Source: Nageia nagi (lineage: Eukaryota; Pinophyta). From it: 64,000 bases of DNA. The translations under genes were made by a program, and so were the position numbers. A model generated the notes under the pieces. The model was not told the DNA's origin, did no database searches, and saw only the letters and a list, made by a program, of their open reading frames with translations. Shown here piece after piece: positions 23,784-35,640 of this stretch; positions within the stretch are counted from its first letter, which is position 1, and each line of letters begins with the position of its first letter. The stretch spans positions 66,464,001 through 66,528,000 of the forward strand of contig JBITNC010000001.1 in NCBI GenBank assembly GCA_050084985.1, read 5' to 3'.

Positions 23784-23990
23784 TTGCATGTTGACAAAAA
23801 TGACAAATTCGCCCAATATAAAGCCTTGATAGACATGTATTTTATAAAATGTAGAAGAATACAAGGCATAAAAATTATTTCACAATATTATATGTATGCA
23901 AGTGTACATTATGGATTGGTGAGATTTGTTTTAGGCCATGAGGTAAAGGAATATATAAAACAAATCTCACCAATTCATATAGCATAATTA
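23784..23990 (+). pseudogene. Short PPR-like fragment
   Basis: Open from an ATG at 23784 for 67 codons. The piece ALIDMYFIKCRRIQGIK matches the PPR wording seen at 21414-21830. The remainder is not recognised. It again sits next to a 28-bp CATATG array (24004 on), as at 20667-21830. Confidence 0.4.
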
Positions 23991-24003
23991 CATTATTTCA
24001 AAC

Positions 24004-24710
24004 CATAGGGTGTACTTAGATAATTTCATATCATATCATGCACTTGGATCATTTCATATCATATGGTACATTTACATCAATTTAGATCATATGGTGTAAT
24101 TAGATAATTTCATATCACATGTTGGTTAATTTGGATCATTTTATATCATATGATGCACTTTACAATGAACATATTCACAGGTATGAAGAGAAGAAGGAGA
24201 GGAGCATAGTCATCCAAGAATCAAAGCCATATTGAGGAGATTTGAATGTTTCTTAGATTGAAAGTGTGTATGATGGATTTGTGAGATCTATGGCCTATTG
24301 AAATTTTATTAGGTCATAAATCCAACAATCAATCATAAACACTTAAAGTTCAAGAGAATAATGTTAAAATTATATCCCATGAAAGCAACCCACATTTTAT
24401 ACAAATTAGTGAAGGTACAAAGAAAATAACTTCACACTACAAATTTCAAGTTTTATAATCATGTTATATATCTTTTAGTGCATTTAGATAATTTCATATC
24501 TATGGTGCATTTGGATAATTTTATATCATATGGAGTTAGATCATTTTCATATCATAGGGTGTATTTAGATCATTTTATATCATATGGTATAGTTGCATCA
24601 TTTCAAATTGTATGGTGTACTTAGAATATCATTTCGTATCATATGTTGGTGTATAGTAAATGCAATTAGATAATTTCATATCATATGATATATTTGCATC
24701 ATAATTGAGT
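24004..24710 (+). repeat. 28-bp CATATG arrays, two further blocks
   Basis: Blocks at about 24004-24158 and 24470-24710 repeat the unit of 20667-20998 (GTACTTAGATAATTTCATATCATATGG and variants). The DNA between them (24160-24470) has no recognised gene. Confidence 0.75.
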
Positions 24711-25602
24711 ATCTTTGTTATATGTTGTTCATGTTTATTGAACCTAATTATGTTTGATGTGTTTATTGAACCTTTTATACTTTTATAATGATCTGTAATT
24801 ACTTGATAATGATATGATATGCACATAAGTTTGTTGTTGATGTTAATAGTTTGATTTATTTTAAATTGTGTTATGTATTGGACATTTCCCTATTAACGAT
24901 GATTGGTCAAACACATCGAGCCATCCTTTGGGAGCCCATGGCCATCACTATAATTAGGCTCACTATAATTAAGGTTGAGTGCCTCTGGTTACCAATGATG
25001 ATGTAGCCTGAAAGCATTTTTCCATTTGAAAGAATGCTTCAATGCTATGCATCATTAAAAAAAATGTAATTATTAAGTAGTGATTTACAATCAACCCCTT
25101 AAAGTATATTGGGGTTGTTTAAACTCTCTTCTTTAGGACCTTAGGCAAAAATTTAAGGAACCATATTTTGATAGATATTGATAATCATTGTAGGGAATTG
25201 AATTTTTATAGCAACCTCATAGATGGTTAGTAAATAAACATCAATAAATTTATTAGGATATGGTTTATAAATTCCCCCAAAGGTCCTTTTTGGTCTAGTG
25301 AATCAAGGGATTCTATAGGAAGAAATCTCTATTTGGAAGGAGGATCCTTTAGAAACACTATCTAGAATAATTTCTTTAGACTTCAATGATGGACTACAAC
25401 CTCCCAGTAACTTTTGATTATTTGGTTAGGATATGCCTTGACACTCCTAACGAGAAGCTTATGGCTTATTAGTGAATGAGTCCCATCTACCTATTTAGTG
25501 AACCTCTTACAAAGGGACCATTAGAGACTTCTTAAGTCATAAGTTAACATGTTGATTTTCATGAAGGTGGCAAGATCTACATGAATTATCAAGATGATAT
25601 AT
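24711..25602. other. Unresolved AT-rich sequence before copia A3
   Basis: I see no supported gene or clear element. A stretch at 25280-25590 has fewer stops in pieces and may be very old element coding sequence, but no motif could be named. Confidence 0.3.
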
Positions 25603-26102
25603 TGTTGGAATGTCTAATGCATTATTGTAAGGTTTTATGAGGTTCTTCTTGTAAATTCACCAACACATAAAGGTATCCCTAGATACCTTAAGTATTTAAG
25701 TAAATATGATAATGCAACATATCCTACAATGCTTCTCCTTAGCATGAATCTTGGGTAAAAGGATGAAGCATGTCATGTCTTTGTACAATGGTTAAAAGGG
25801 TGATCCAAGGGAGGGTTTTGGCCTATAAATAGAAAGCTATCTCCTTGAGATTACACACCAAACATTGAAGCAAAGTAATACTCTATGATTAGTGTTAGGA
25901 GAGAAAGAAAGAGGTCTTGTAAGAGAGTTATCTTTGTGAATGATAAAGAAATGAGTTAGTGGATGTACTCACATGGTTGGAGGAACCATTTTACATTAGT
26001 CTCAATTTTTGAGATTATTTATGCTTTGAGTATTGATGTTTGAGAGAGCTCTCATATAATATTGGGCATATATAAATCAAATATTTTAGTCTTAATTATA
26101 TA
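25603..26102 (+). repeat. 5' LTR of copia A3
   Basis: Starts TGTTGGAATGTCTAATGC. A CTATAAATAG box lies near 25829, and GGATGTACTC lies about 130 bp before the end. The 3' edge (about 26102) is set by the primer site; the usual CA end is mutated. Confidence 0.8.
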
Positions 26103-26104
26103 AT

Positions 26105-26116
26105 TTGGTATCAGAG
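26105..26116 (+). promoter_or_regulatory. Primer binding site of copia A3
   Basis: TTTGGTATCAGAG, the initiator tRNA-Met type site, directly after the LTR. Confidence 0.8.
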
Positions 26117-26739
26117 TTTGGTGTAAAGGATCCTTTTTAGCATTCTTTTTGAAGGATCATCCCACTCCTTCTTCCATCTTATTTGGTGAGGTAAAAGGTT
26201 TGTGAAGATATAATCTCCCACCTCCTTTTTTTAAGTTATTCAATTTTTGGATTATCTCAATATGTTAATAACATTCTTTATGTTTTTACAATATATTATT
26301 TGCTATAATAAATTATACTAACATTTTTTGTTAGTTGTAATTTTTTCAAGAATTTGCCTACAAGTAGCAATAATATATTGTATTTTTTTTATTGGAGACA
26401 AGTTTTTGTAATTTTTTTTGTTCTTTAACAAAAATGATTTTTTTTTTTAAATTTAAATTTGTTTACATAATATCACTAAACCAAAAAAGGGCATTAGGGG
26501 TGGCTAATTTGAGGTGATTTCTATGGCATGATTTTAAACTACCCTTTTTTTAAGTTTTAGTGAAGATTTTAGTTGTATGGTTTTTAGCCACCCCAAAAAT
26601 TATATCCAAGGTGGTGAAAAATTGCCTCTTAGTGAAAATGAGAAAAAAATAAAATAAAGGTGCATGCAAGGAGTTTACGCAAGTTACATGAAATATTTTC
26701 ATCATTTCAAGTTTTTTGACTTGAGGGGTTGGAGGAGAG

Positions 26740-27159
26740 TGAGAGAGTTGAATTATAACATGAACAAATCTAAACTCCCAAGATCATATGAAAGCTCACA
26801 ATACACATATAACAAACTCACAAAGCAATCTCACAAATATAACACAAGATGTAAGTAGTTCCTCCAACTAGGAGTACATCCACTAAATAGATCTTACAAT
26901 CCTTCTAATATCAACTCCTACACTTCTATCCTATAGCATAATTTCACTCCACAAATTGGTATATGATCACAAAGAGGGAGCCTTCTATTTATAGGCCAAA
27001 ATCATTCTTTGAATCACCCTTTTATTCAATGTACAAAAGCATGACATGCACATCCTATTACCCAAGGGGCATGCTCATGACATGGAGTGTAGGAAAAGTT
27101 ACATTATCATATTCATTTAAATACTTAGGGTTTACAATAATGCATTATACATTCCAACA
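26740..27159 (-). repeat. 3' LTR of copia A2 (with an internal deletion)
   Basis: 420 bp against 503 bp for the 5' LTR. The main difference is the loss of about 65-85 bp just after the TGTTGGAATGTATAATGCATT start and of about 20 bp near 26927. The rest aligns by eye with scattered substitutions. Confidence 0.9.
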
Positions 27160-27171
27160 ATCCCTCTTAAT
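27160..27171 (-). promoter_or_regulatory. Polypurine tract of copia A2
   Basis: The minus strand reads TTAAGAGGGAT immediately before TGTTGG, the expected place and composition for plus-strand priming. Confidence 0.75.
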
Positions 27172-27599
27172 GCAATATTGGGATAGAGTGAATAAGAGAG
27201 AAGAATAAGAAGAAAAAGTAAGAGAGTTCCCCTTCAAATAGATACAACAGAGATGAAATTTTTTTACATATTTGTGAAGTAAGAAAGATCTAGTTTGAGA
27301 CTCACTACTTAGCCAAATACAATCATTAACCATAATCAATTTCAATGTACATGAAGTAGTCATCCAATGAGAAGTCATGAAGAGTCTCCAAGAGCTTGCA
27401 TACTTGAGGTAAGTAACCTACAATCTCAAAGGAACTTATAAGTCATAAGTATCTCAAATAACAAGATCAATTAGATGCAACATATTCATCTCATCAAGGA
27501 TAGATGAATCACACAAATGCCATTATGAACTGGTCAATGGTGCACTATAAGTCATCACGAAGATGCCATGCCAAAAACTCATAGTCAATTGCTATATAT

Positions 27600-27840
27600 A
27601 AAACATGTGTTGATTATCATTACAAAATAGAGCATGCACATACAAGTTGCTCACATATGGATAATTGAATAGTGCCAAAAGACATATAAGAGTTCCTCAC
27701 ATATGGATAACTGAACAGTGCTACACTGAACAAAATAGAGCATGCACATATGAGTTCCTCATATATGGATAACTAAATAATGCCAAAAGAAACATAAGAG
27801 TTCCTCACACATGTATAATTGAATAGTGCTAGATTGACCA
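27600..27840. repeat. Tandem repeats of about 55/110 bp in the 3' non-coding part of copia A2
   Basis: GAGTTCCTCACATATGGATAA followed by TGAATAGTGC recurs four times (near 27648, 27690, 27747 and 27805), with AAATAGAGCATGCACATA in alternate copies. It lies between the pol end and the 3' LTR, a region often variable in copia elements. Confidence 0.75.
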
Positions 27841-28009
27841 ATCTTTTTGCTTTTAAAATTTTGTATAATAAGTTTCTCATGCAAAGTGAACTTACCATGA
27901 AGGTTTACAACAAAATCAACACTATATAGCACAAAATCCTTCTAAGAGTGAAGAAGTCATCATAAACATTAATTCAACATAAGAATTCAAGAATTAAAAC
28001 TTCACTAAT

Positions 28010-29587
28010 CCTTGAGGGCAACTTTTCCAATCCAATAGCATCCTTAAGCTTACAAAACTAAGCTTCTAAGGGGGGTTTGGTGAATAAATCAACGGAGTTC
28101 AAGTTGGATGGATAATACTCTAGGTGTATGATGCCACGAAGAACCTTTTCCTTGATAAAATGGGCATAGATTTTTATATGTTTTATTCTCTAATAGAACA
28201 TAGGATACTTATCCAAAAAAATAGCTAATTGATTATTTGAAGAAATCAAAGATGAGCCACCTTGATCATACCTAATTTCTTTTAGAATATGCCTTAGCCA
28301 AATGGCTTCCTGGGCTGCAATAGACATGGCATGGTATTTAGGTTCTATGGTGGAAAAGAGAAATAGTAGGTTGCTTCTTGAAGCCCAAGAGATAGCACCT
28401 AAACCAATGCTAAACATATACATAGAGGTTGATTTCCTTTCATCTCTATCTCACCCATAGTTAGAATATGAGAATCTAGAGAGAACAAATGAGGGCAACT
28501 TAGAATACTTGAGAGCAAAATTCTTAGTCTTTTAAACATACCTCAAGATTTGCTTAACAACATTGAGGTGCTCAACATATGGTTTTTGCATGAATCAAGC
28601 CATCAGATTCATTGCAAAGGTAACATCTAGCCTAGTTATAGTCAAATACAAAAGACTACCAATTAATTGCCTGTAAGCTATAGCATTAGCTAACTAAGAG
28701 TTGGAGCTTGAAAAAATAATGATTCTAGAAGAGACTAGGATCATAAAATATATACACTCCTCCATTTTAAACTTTTATAAGATGTCTGATATATACTTAT
28801 ATTGATTGAGGTAAGTACAATCCTTATTTTGATACACTTACATTCCAAAATAGTAGTGAAAGAGACCAAGATTAGTCATTTCAAATATTGCTTTAAGTTT
28901 ATATATACACTCTTGAATGATTTCATTATTATTCCTAGTTATTAGAAGATCATCCACATAAAGGAAAATCAATACCACATCTTACCCTTGACTAAGAACA
29001 TATAGATCGGATTCAAAAAAACACTTGGAGAAACCAATGTCTGTAAAGTATCCTAAAATCTTTTTGTATCAGGCTTGAAGTGCTTGCTTAAGTCTATACA
29101 ATGACTTCTTTAGCTTACACACAAAGAATTCTTTGTCTTCTATAATAAACCCTTTTGGTTGATTCATGAAGATTTCCACATCTAAGTCACCATTGAGAAA
29201 TGCACTCTTAACATTAAGTTGAAAAAATTTCTATCCTTGAGCTGCAAAAAGAGCAAAGATAATTTTGATAGTAGGCATATTTTCCATGGGAGCAAAGGAT
29301 TCCTCATAATCTACATCATATTTCTGAGCCAAACTTTTAGCTACTAACCTTGCCTTGTATTTTTCAATATCTTCAACAAAATTTAACTTAACCTTATAGA
29401 TCCACTTATTGCCAATCATATTCTTCTCATTAGGATAAAGAATCAAATCCCAAGTTTTATTTTTCATAAGCATCTCATACTCCACTTTCATGGCTTCCAT
29501 CCAACACTCATGCTTAGAAGCTTCTTTAAAGGTTGAGGGCTCATGCTTATTATCAATCTTGGAAATTAAGGATTTGTTCAAGGTCAT
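28010..29587 (-). pseudogene. Reverse transcriptase and RNase H of copia A2 (broken)
   Basis: RT opens at 29587 with EASKHECWMEAMKVEYEML, NKTWDLI, NKWIYKVK and KARLVAKSLAQKYDVDYEE, followed by FAPM. The catalytic YVDDLL box is near 28970-28940. RNase H is open at 28423-28190, with IGLGAISWASR, STIEPKYHAMSIAAQEAIW and NNQLAIFL. Stops separate the parts. Copy A1 has the same text on the plus strand at 47330-48900. Confidence 0.9.
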
Positions 29588-29602
29588 TATCCTTGTTACC
29601 CT

Positions 29603-30600
29603 TTATGTTGGAGAATTTTTCTCTTGAGATGACTTGTTTATATCAATATCTAACCAACTAGGTGGAACTGAAGAGTCCTTTAGATCATCAACATCCTCTT
29701 TAAAAGTAAAATCTTCAAAAAGTTCATTGAACTTTATATCTCTTGAAATAAACATAGCTTTATAGGATGGAGAGTAGAGCCTGTAGCCTCTATGCTGATT
29801 GTCATAACCCACTAAGATGCATTTTTTAGCTCTTTTATCCAACTTATTTCTTTTCTTAGAAACAATGTAGGAGAATGCTTCATAACCAAACACCTTAAGG
29901 TGAGAAATGTTAGGTTTTCTTCTTGACCATGCCTTAAAAGAAGTTTTACTTTGAACAAATTTTGTGGGACACCTATTCAAAATGTAAATAGCAATGCTCA
30001 TAGCTTCACTCCATAAAAATTTAGAAAGATTACCCAACATGCATCTAGCCATCTCCATAATTGTTCTATTTTACTTTTGGTAACATCATTCTACTAAGGA
30101 GTGTAAGGAATCATAAACTACCTCTTGATTTCATACTTAGCACAATAGTCATTGAACTCATTACTATTATATTCTCTTCCATTATCTAATCTCAACATCT
30201 TGATCTTAAGGTTAGTTTGATTCTCAACAAAGGCCTTAAAAACCTTAAAACTCTCAAATATTTGATCTTTATGCTCAAGTAGATACCCAAAGGTCATCCT
30301 ACTAAAGTCATCAATGAAGGTCAAGATGTAAGATGCTCCTCCAAGCAACTTAGTCTAAAATAAACCTATCAAATTTGAATGCATAAGTTGAAAAGGTTGA
30401 GATGCTCTTGTTGTCTTATCTTTTTCAATCTTTTGTCTATCCATCTTGCCAAATATGCACTTCTTGTATAGACCAATTGAAGGAGAAATTGAAGGCAAAC
30501 CTTTTACAAGTTCTTGGTCTTTCATGACTTGAATACTCTTATGGTTAAGGTTCCCTAAACATTGGTGTCAAAGATTGCCTTTAGAACACACACTAGAAGC
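29603..30600 (-). pseudogene. Integrase of copia A2 (broken)
   Basis: The pre-integrase zinc region is visible but degraded around 30600-30420. Core pieces are GGASYILTFIDDFSRMTFG (30348 on), MLRLDNGREYNSNEF and, after stops near 30110, MARCMLGNLSKFLWSEA and LNRCPTKF. The tail has HLKVFGYEAFSYI and KCILVGYDNQHRGYRLY. The stop between core and tail and a lost catalytic neighbourhood (NDVTKSK) make it inactive. Confidence 0.88.
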
Positions 30601-30619
30601 AAGACACATCTTTGATGGA

Positions 30620-30990
30620 ACTTAATCTACAATGTATAGGTTATCTTTTATAGATCCTTTAACCAAAGTGGTAAGTCTTTTCTTAATGCACTAGGATTGA
30701 GAGTCAAAATCAAAAGAGTACCTTTTTCTAGAAACTTGGATGATGAAGAGAAGGCTCATCCTTAACTTAGAAACATAGAGAATATTTTCAAGAACCTTTC
30801 CATGAATCAATACACTTCTAATTTCTTGGACTTCAAGGGTAGAGTTATCATCTATGAAAATTACATCTTTTCTATATTTATGAAAGTTTCCAAACTTTTT
30901 CTTTCAAAGCATAGATGATTAGTGCAACCAAAGTCAACAATCCAATTAGATGAAAAAGAACGAGACATGGAGTAGAGCACCACAACAAAA
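30620..30990 (-). pseudogene. Protease region of copia A2 (broken)
   Basis: The minus strand gives pieces matching the copy A1 protease at 45930-46240: the SFSSNWIVDFGCTNHLCFE-like active-site stretch (about 30965-30905) and RMSLLFIIQVS-like text near 30750. In this copy the frame is shifted several times. Confidence 0.65.
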
Positions 30991-31379
30991 CTAACATGAA
31001 TATTCTTCTTTTCTTTCTAGTTCTTTACATTTCTATTGCCTTTGAACTTTTTCTCTTTTTTTTTTTTTTTGTAGCAATCAACTTATTTGTGACCTTGGAT
31101 GCCATAATAGTTATAATTACCATCAAACATTTCCTTAGGATAAGGAATTTTTGCTTTAATTTTTCAACTCTTTGCTTGAAGTGGTTGTTACTATTGTTCT
31201 TGTTGCTATGGTTGTTATTTTTGTTGTTCCTGTTACTGTTGTAGCCATTGTCTCTTTTCTCAAACCTTTTGAAGGAAGAAGGATAAGATTTCTTTTGATG
31301 GTTGAACTTCTTCTTAAAAAGAGTTTTGGTTACTTAAAGAGTAATGTTATTATCCTTAGGAGAAGAAATTAGCACCTTA

Positions 31380-31944
31380 TTGTTAAGGGTTTCCTCATGC
31401 TTCAAAAGGTGCCTTGAAAGGTTTTAAAGGGAGAAGACTTCTTCTTCATCATCAAGCCTTATTTTCATAATTATCACAAAGTTTTTAAACTTTGAATAAT
31501 GATGAAGAATATGAACTTATCATTGATCCAATTCCACCTATAAGCAACAAGTTAGATCTTTAAGTCAATAATTTTATTCAAGTAGATAGCCATATTTTCA
31601 TCTTTCCCTTAACAAGATTGAAGCAACTTTTGGAGAATGGTAAACCTTCTTGAAAAGTTTGAACTAAGGTAAATTTGCTTAAGCTTATCCCAAGCTTCTT
31701 TTATTGAGATTGAAGAGGAAATCATCAGGAGTACATCATCTAAAATTGCATGGTAAATCATGGAGGTTGCCAACTCATTCTTTATGTTGTAAGCCTCTAG
31801 TGCCTTATCATCTATAGGAGGTACAAGGTTCTTGTTCACTATTTGCCAAAGCTTCCTTGCCTACAATTTAGCTCTCATCCATGGTTCCCAAATATCAATG
31901 TTGGAACCATAAAGAATGTGTTTGGGTTAAAATGATTCTCCCAT
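31380..31944 (-). pseudogene. gag of copia A2, 5' part clear (broken)
   Basis: An ATG at 31944-31942, three bases after a predicted splice acceptor, begins MGESF and is followed by a stop at codon six. The frame then continues with PKHILYGSN and IWEPWMRAKL. The open stretch 31839-31609 reads NLVPPIDDKALEAYNIKNE, then SSSISIKEAWDKLKQIYL and FTILQKLL, a UBN2-type copia gag. The 3' part (31600-31380) is shifted. Confidence 0.8.
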
Positions 31945-31947
31945 TTG

Positions 31948-34773
31948 CTACATAAGATTGTGAAAAAAAAATAAGCATGTGGTTTAATAAATAATATTAA
32001 ATATTAAATTTTAACCAAGTAAATAATACATGTTACATTTAACACTAGAGACATGCTTGATTTGATTCACAAGTGCAAATGTTTTACAACTAAAATAATA
32101 ACCCATGTACCCAAATACATTTCTCATCTCAATAATTGTAGATGTAGAGTGACATTATTGAGGCTTGTTTTCTCATCTAAAATTAGGCCTTCACCTAGAT
32201 GCCCACATAAGAGGAGCCCAAGTACTACCAATCCTCAACAAGTTCACCTTGGTCAGTTTTATACTCTCATAAGGAGAAGTACCTACTATTTTTTAAAGTT
32301 ATGACATTTATTGGATCGACCAAATTATTAATCTTGATTAGGTTTCAAGTTGTCCTCCTAGGTTATTAGGATAATCCTTGAATGGACATGTGGATATATG
32401 GTATCACTACACATATACCTATCCACCTATTGGAGTTAAATCTAGACCAACAAAGGACTTAAGGGTAATTGAGAAGTATAGACTTTTCACCACTTGGATC
32501 ATCAGGCTTAAAGGCTCCAGTCCACCTATCCTCACTTCATGGCTCCTTAAAGAAGTTATGTTGCAGAATGTACATGTAGATGTGTTCATTTGAGGGGGTT
32601 GCTCATATCAATATTTGCATTTTTGTTTGATAAGCAAATAAATCAAAGTTCAAAACATAAATTAAAAGACCATAAGTAAAATATCATCAATTCAAAAATT
32701 TGAAACCTTAGTGTCCAATGGGTTTTGTTTACCAAACCCTAAAGGACATCTTTACATCAATTCTAATTTTGCACAAGTTAACTTTGTAAAATAAATGATA
32801 GATACTTAATCATAAGTATGAAAAAATTTACATAAGTTAACTTTGCATAAAGGATAAATACTCAACATGCATATTTTTAACTTAATTAAGTCCTAAGTAT
32901 GCAACATTAACTTTAAAAAATTAAGTACTAAGCATAAGCATGTAACTCTTTAACTTTAAAGCTAAAATTTAGTATGTATACTAGATAAAAAATTAAGTAA
33001 GAAATGTATACAAATTCCCTCCTTTTTACTTAAAGATTTATCCCTAAAAGTAGCATACTAAATAATTTATTTGCATGCTAAAAAAAATAAGTATGTATTA
33101 ATATTTAAGTAAAAAATTTCCCCTTTTAACTTAAAGAGTAGCATAGCTAAATTAAAGTAGCATATCTCTTAAAAAATTAAACTAATAATTTGCTTAGTTA
33201 AATTAAAATAACTTAAGAAAATAAAATTTCCATTTATAAGAGCAATGATTAAAATATACTTTAACATTTTTGGCCATCTACATACTCAAAAGGAAGTTTA
33301 AATACACTTCATGATACAATGCATTAAATTTGGAGTATAAGTTTGCCTCTAAGTGCATTAAATAAAGATAAAATATTTTGCAAGCAATCAAAAAATATTA
33401 AATGCCCACCAAAAAGGAGTATATGTTTGTTTCTAGGTGCATTTAATAGAAACAAGGAGGTTGCAAGTATTAAATGAAAAGGAGACCCATGCATAGTTGA
33501 TGCTACTTTTTCTTTAAGCAAAAACAAATTCCCTAAGTCAAAAAAAAAAATGCTTGTAGGTAAAAAAAAGGTGACCCCCCTTTTCCTTCTACCAAGAAGA
33601 GCATATGTTGCCTTTGTAAGTGCATTTAATGCATTTAAAGAAGGTGAAAAGTATTTGAAATAAGGTAAATGCTCAATCAAAAAATAAACAACAAAAAAAC
33701 TTGAGTAGGGAGCGTGCTGCACATTGGAAAAAAGGGCTGCATGAAGGAAGAGGGCAGCTTGCATGGCCAAAGTAGTCATGTAGGTGGAGGAGATGTGAGG
33801 CACCAATAGAGGTGTGGGGTGTTGAGAGGATTTGATGAGGAGGAGAATAGGTTGGGCTCATTTCATGCCAAGTGGACACCTCATTCAAGCATGCAACAAA
33901 TAGAACTGTATAGGAAAAAAATGCTATGCAAGGGTTAGATGGCATATGGTGGTCCAAGGTGGGGTGACCAACCAAAGAGAGTGGCCACTTAGCCTGAAGG
34001 ATGGATGCACGTTGGAGGGATGGATCAATGACTAATGACCAAGGAGAAAAAATTCTCATCGCATCACATGGGAAGGTCAGAGTGGCAGGTCTCCTATTTT
34101 TTTTTATTTTTTTTTGTGAAAAAACTATGCACATACCAGTTTGTAAAGGGCCAATTAACTGAGAAGAGTCTAAATGATTTAGTAAAAAAATTAAAGTTGA
34201 GACCTCTCAGTGCTAGCTAGCTAGAAAATAAAAGAGAGAGGGATTGCAAAAGAAAATTTTCCTTTTGTATATTACAAAAATATATTTAAGTCCATATATT
34301 GTTAGAAAAAAAAAATTCTCCTCCCTCCCTTTTTACATTAAAGTAGAAAAAGAGGTATATATAAAATCTTAAAAAAATAGTTCTCTCATTTAAAAAATAA
34401 ACTAAGTGTAAAGATAAATAAACTTCTAAAAAAATTGAGAGTATTTAAAAAAAATCAATAAAAGGCTTAGAGAGAGAAAAAAATGCAATTTTTATATATT
34501 AATCTCAATTAACAATATGTTCACTAGAGGTTAGTATAACAAAAAAATGCAATTTTTTTAGCCATATAAAAATAGCAATATATGTATAAAGCAATTTTGT
34601 AAAAAAAATTGCAACTAACATAGAAAATATTAGTATAAATAACATTAGATTGCTATTTAAAAGTATGTTTTAAAAAAAATTGAAATAGCACATAATATAT
34701 ATGTTAGTATCATAAATCAATATTCCATCAAATAATCAAGAAGGAAGGAATTTATACCTTCTTTTGAGTTTAC
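31948..34773 (-). other. Predicted leader intron of copia A2 (2.8 kb)
   Basis: On the minus strand TTGAG/GTAAACTC (34776-34768) follows the primer site by about 80 bp, and TTTTTTTTCACAATCTTATGTAG (ending 31948) directly precedes the gag ATG. Copy A1 has the same two junctions. The intron's 3' 650 bp is shared with A1 (44370-44990); the middle (about 33300-34130) is richer in GC and is not obviously shared. Two open stretches there (34134-33673 and 33806-33324) overlap in different frames and look non-coding. Splicing is inferred. Confidence 0.6.
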
Positions 34774-34842
34774 CTCAACAAGACCTTAAGATAAACCTCT
34801 AAGATGAAGAGTCTCCAAGGATGTGAAGAGGAGCCTCCAAGA

Positions 34843-34856
34843 GGCTTTGATACCAA
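34843..34856 (-). promoter_or_regulatory. Primer binding site of copia A2
   Basis: TTGGTATCAAAGCC on the minus strand, one base after the LTR end. It has one change from the initiator tRNA-Met site and is shared with copy A1. Confidence 0.85.
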
Positions 34857-34857
34857 A

Positions 34858-35360
34858 TGAAAGAATTGAAATATAACATGAACAACTCTAAACTCCCAAG
34901 ATCACATGAAAGCTCACAATACACATCTAAAAAACTCACAAAGAAATCTCACAAAGATGACACAAGATTTAAATGGTTCCTCTAACTAGGAGTACATCCA
35001 CTAACTAGATCTTTACTTCAATCACAAATACAACTCTTTTACAATCCTTCTAATCTCAACTCCTACACTTCTATCCTATAGCATAATTTTACTCCACAAA
35101 TTGGTATATGATCACAAAGAGGGAGCCTTATATTTATAGGCCAAAATCTCTCTTTGGATCACATTTTTATCCAATGTACAAAAGCATGACATGCACATCC
35201 TATGACTCAAGGGGAATGCTCATGACATGGAGTGTAGGACAAGTTACATTATCATATTTACTTAAATACTTAAGGTATAAAATGATACCCTTAAGTATTA
35301 GTGAACTTACATAGAAGATTATTACAAAACCTTTACAATAATGCATTATACATTCCAATA
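34858..35360 (-). repeat. 5' LTR of copia A2
   Basis: 503 bp. The TGTTGG start is mutated to TATTGG and the end is CAATTCTTTCA on the minus strand. A TATAAATAT box lies near 35133. GGAGTACATCC (plus strand) near 34988 is shared by all family A LTRs here. Confidence 0.9.
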
Positions 35361-35640
35361 GAGTGGGGAGATGAGAGAGGAGAGGGGAGACTATACAAGA
35401 GGAAACATGGTGAGACTAGATGAGGGAAGACATTATCTAAGAGGTGCAAGCAAGTATTTTAGTTCATGACCTTGTAGACTTGCAATATTTTGCTATATTA
35501 TTTTACATTATTCATATATGTTTATGCTTTATATTTTTTGTATTCTTTTATAAAATTCATGAATCCTATAATCATTGCATATCATAAAACTATGTATGCA
35601 TCATTTACTCCCAAATTTTAAGATTTATTGGTATATTTGG
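35361..35640. other. Continuation of copia A3 leader, then AT-rich sequence
   Basis: 35361-35460 is G/A-rich and fits the interrupted A3 leader. 35461-35640 is AT-rich with no recognised feature. Confidence 0.4.

Larger units (their letters stand above)
25603..26739 (+). mobile_element. Ty1/copia family A, copy A3: LTR and leader, split by copy A2
   Basis: LTR (25603-26102), primer site and about 620 bp of leader read on the plus strand. The leader is then broken by copy A2; a G/A-rich sequence resumes at 35361 for about 100 bp (GTGGGGAGATGAGAGAGGAG), which fits the same leader. No gag or pol of this copy remains, so the rest was lost. The leader keeps the conserved GTGAG/GTAAAAGG junction at 26186-26198. 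Confidence 0.75.
26740..35360 (-). mobile_element. Ty1/copia family A element, copy A2, complete but decayed
   Basis: An 8.6-kb minus-strand element with LTRs at 34858-35360 (5') and 26740-27159 (3'), primer site and purine tract. Minus-strand order is leader intron, gag, protease, integrase, RT, RNase H, which is the copia order. Flanks read GAGAG and GAGTG, a target duplication with one change. It is inserted in the leader of copy A3. All genes are broken. Confidence 0.92.

Noticed and set aside
30996-31372. Leu/Val/Phe-rich open stretches on the plus strand resembling membrane proteins
   Set aside because: They are antisense to the Asn-rich linker of copia A2 gag; the same happens antisense to A1 gag at 45431-45889.
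33324-34134. Two open stretches of about 150-160 codons on the minus strand
   Set aside because: They overlap each other in different frames within the A2 leader, and their composition reflects pyrimidine-rich DNA rather than a protein family.
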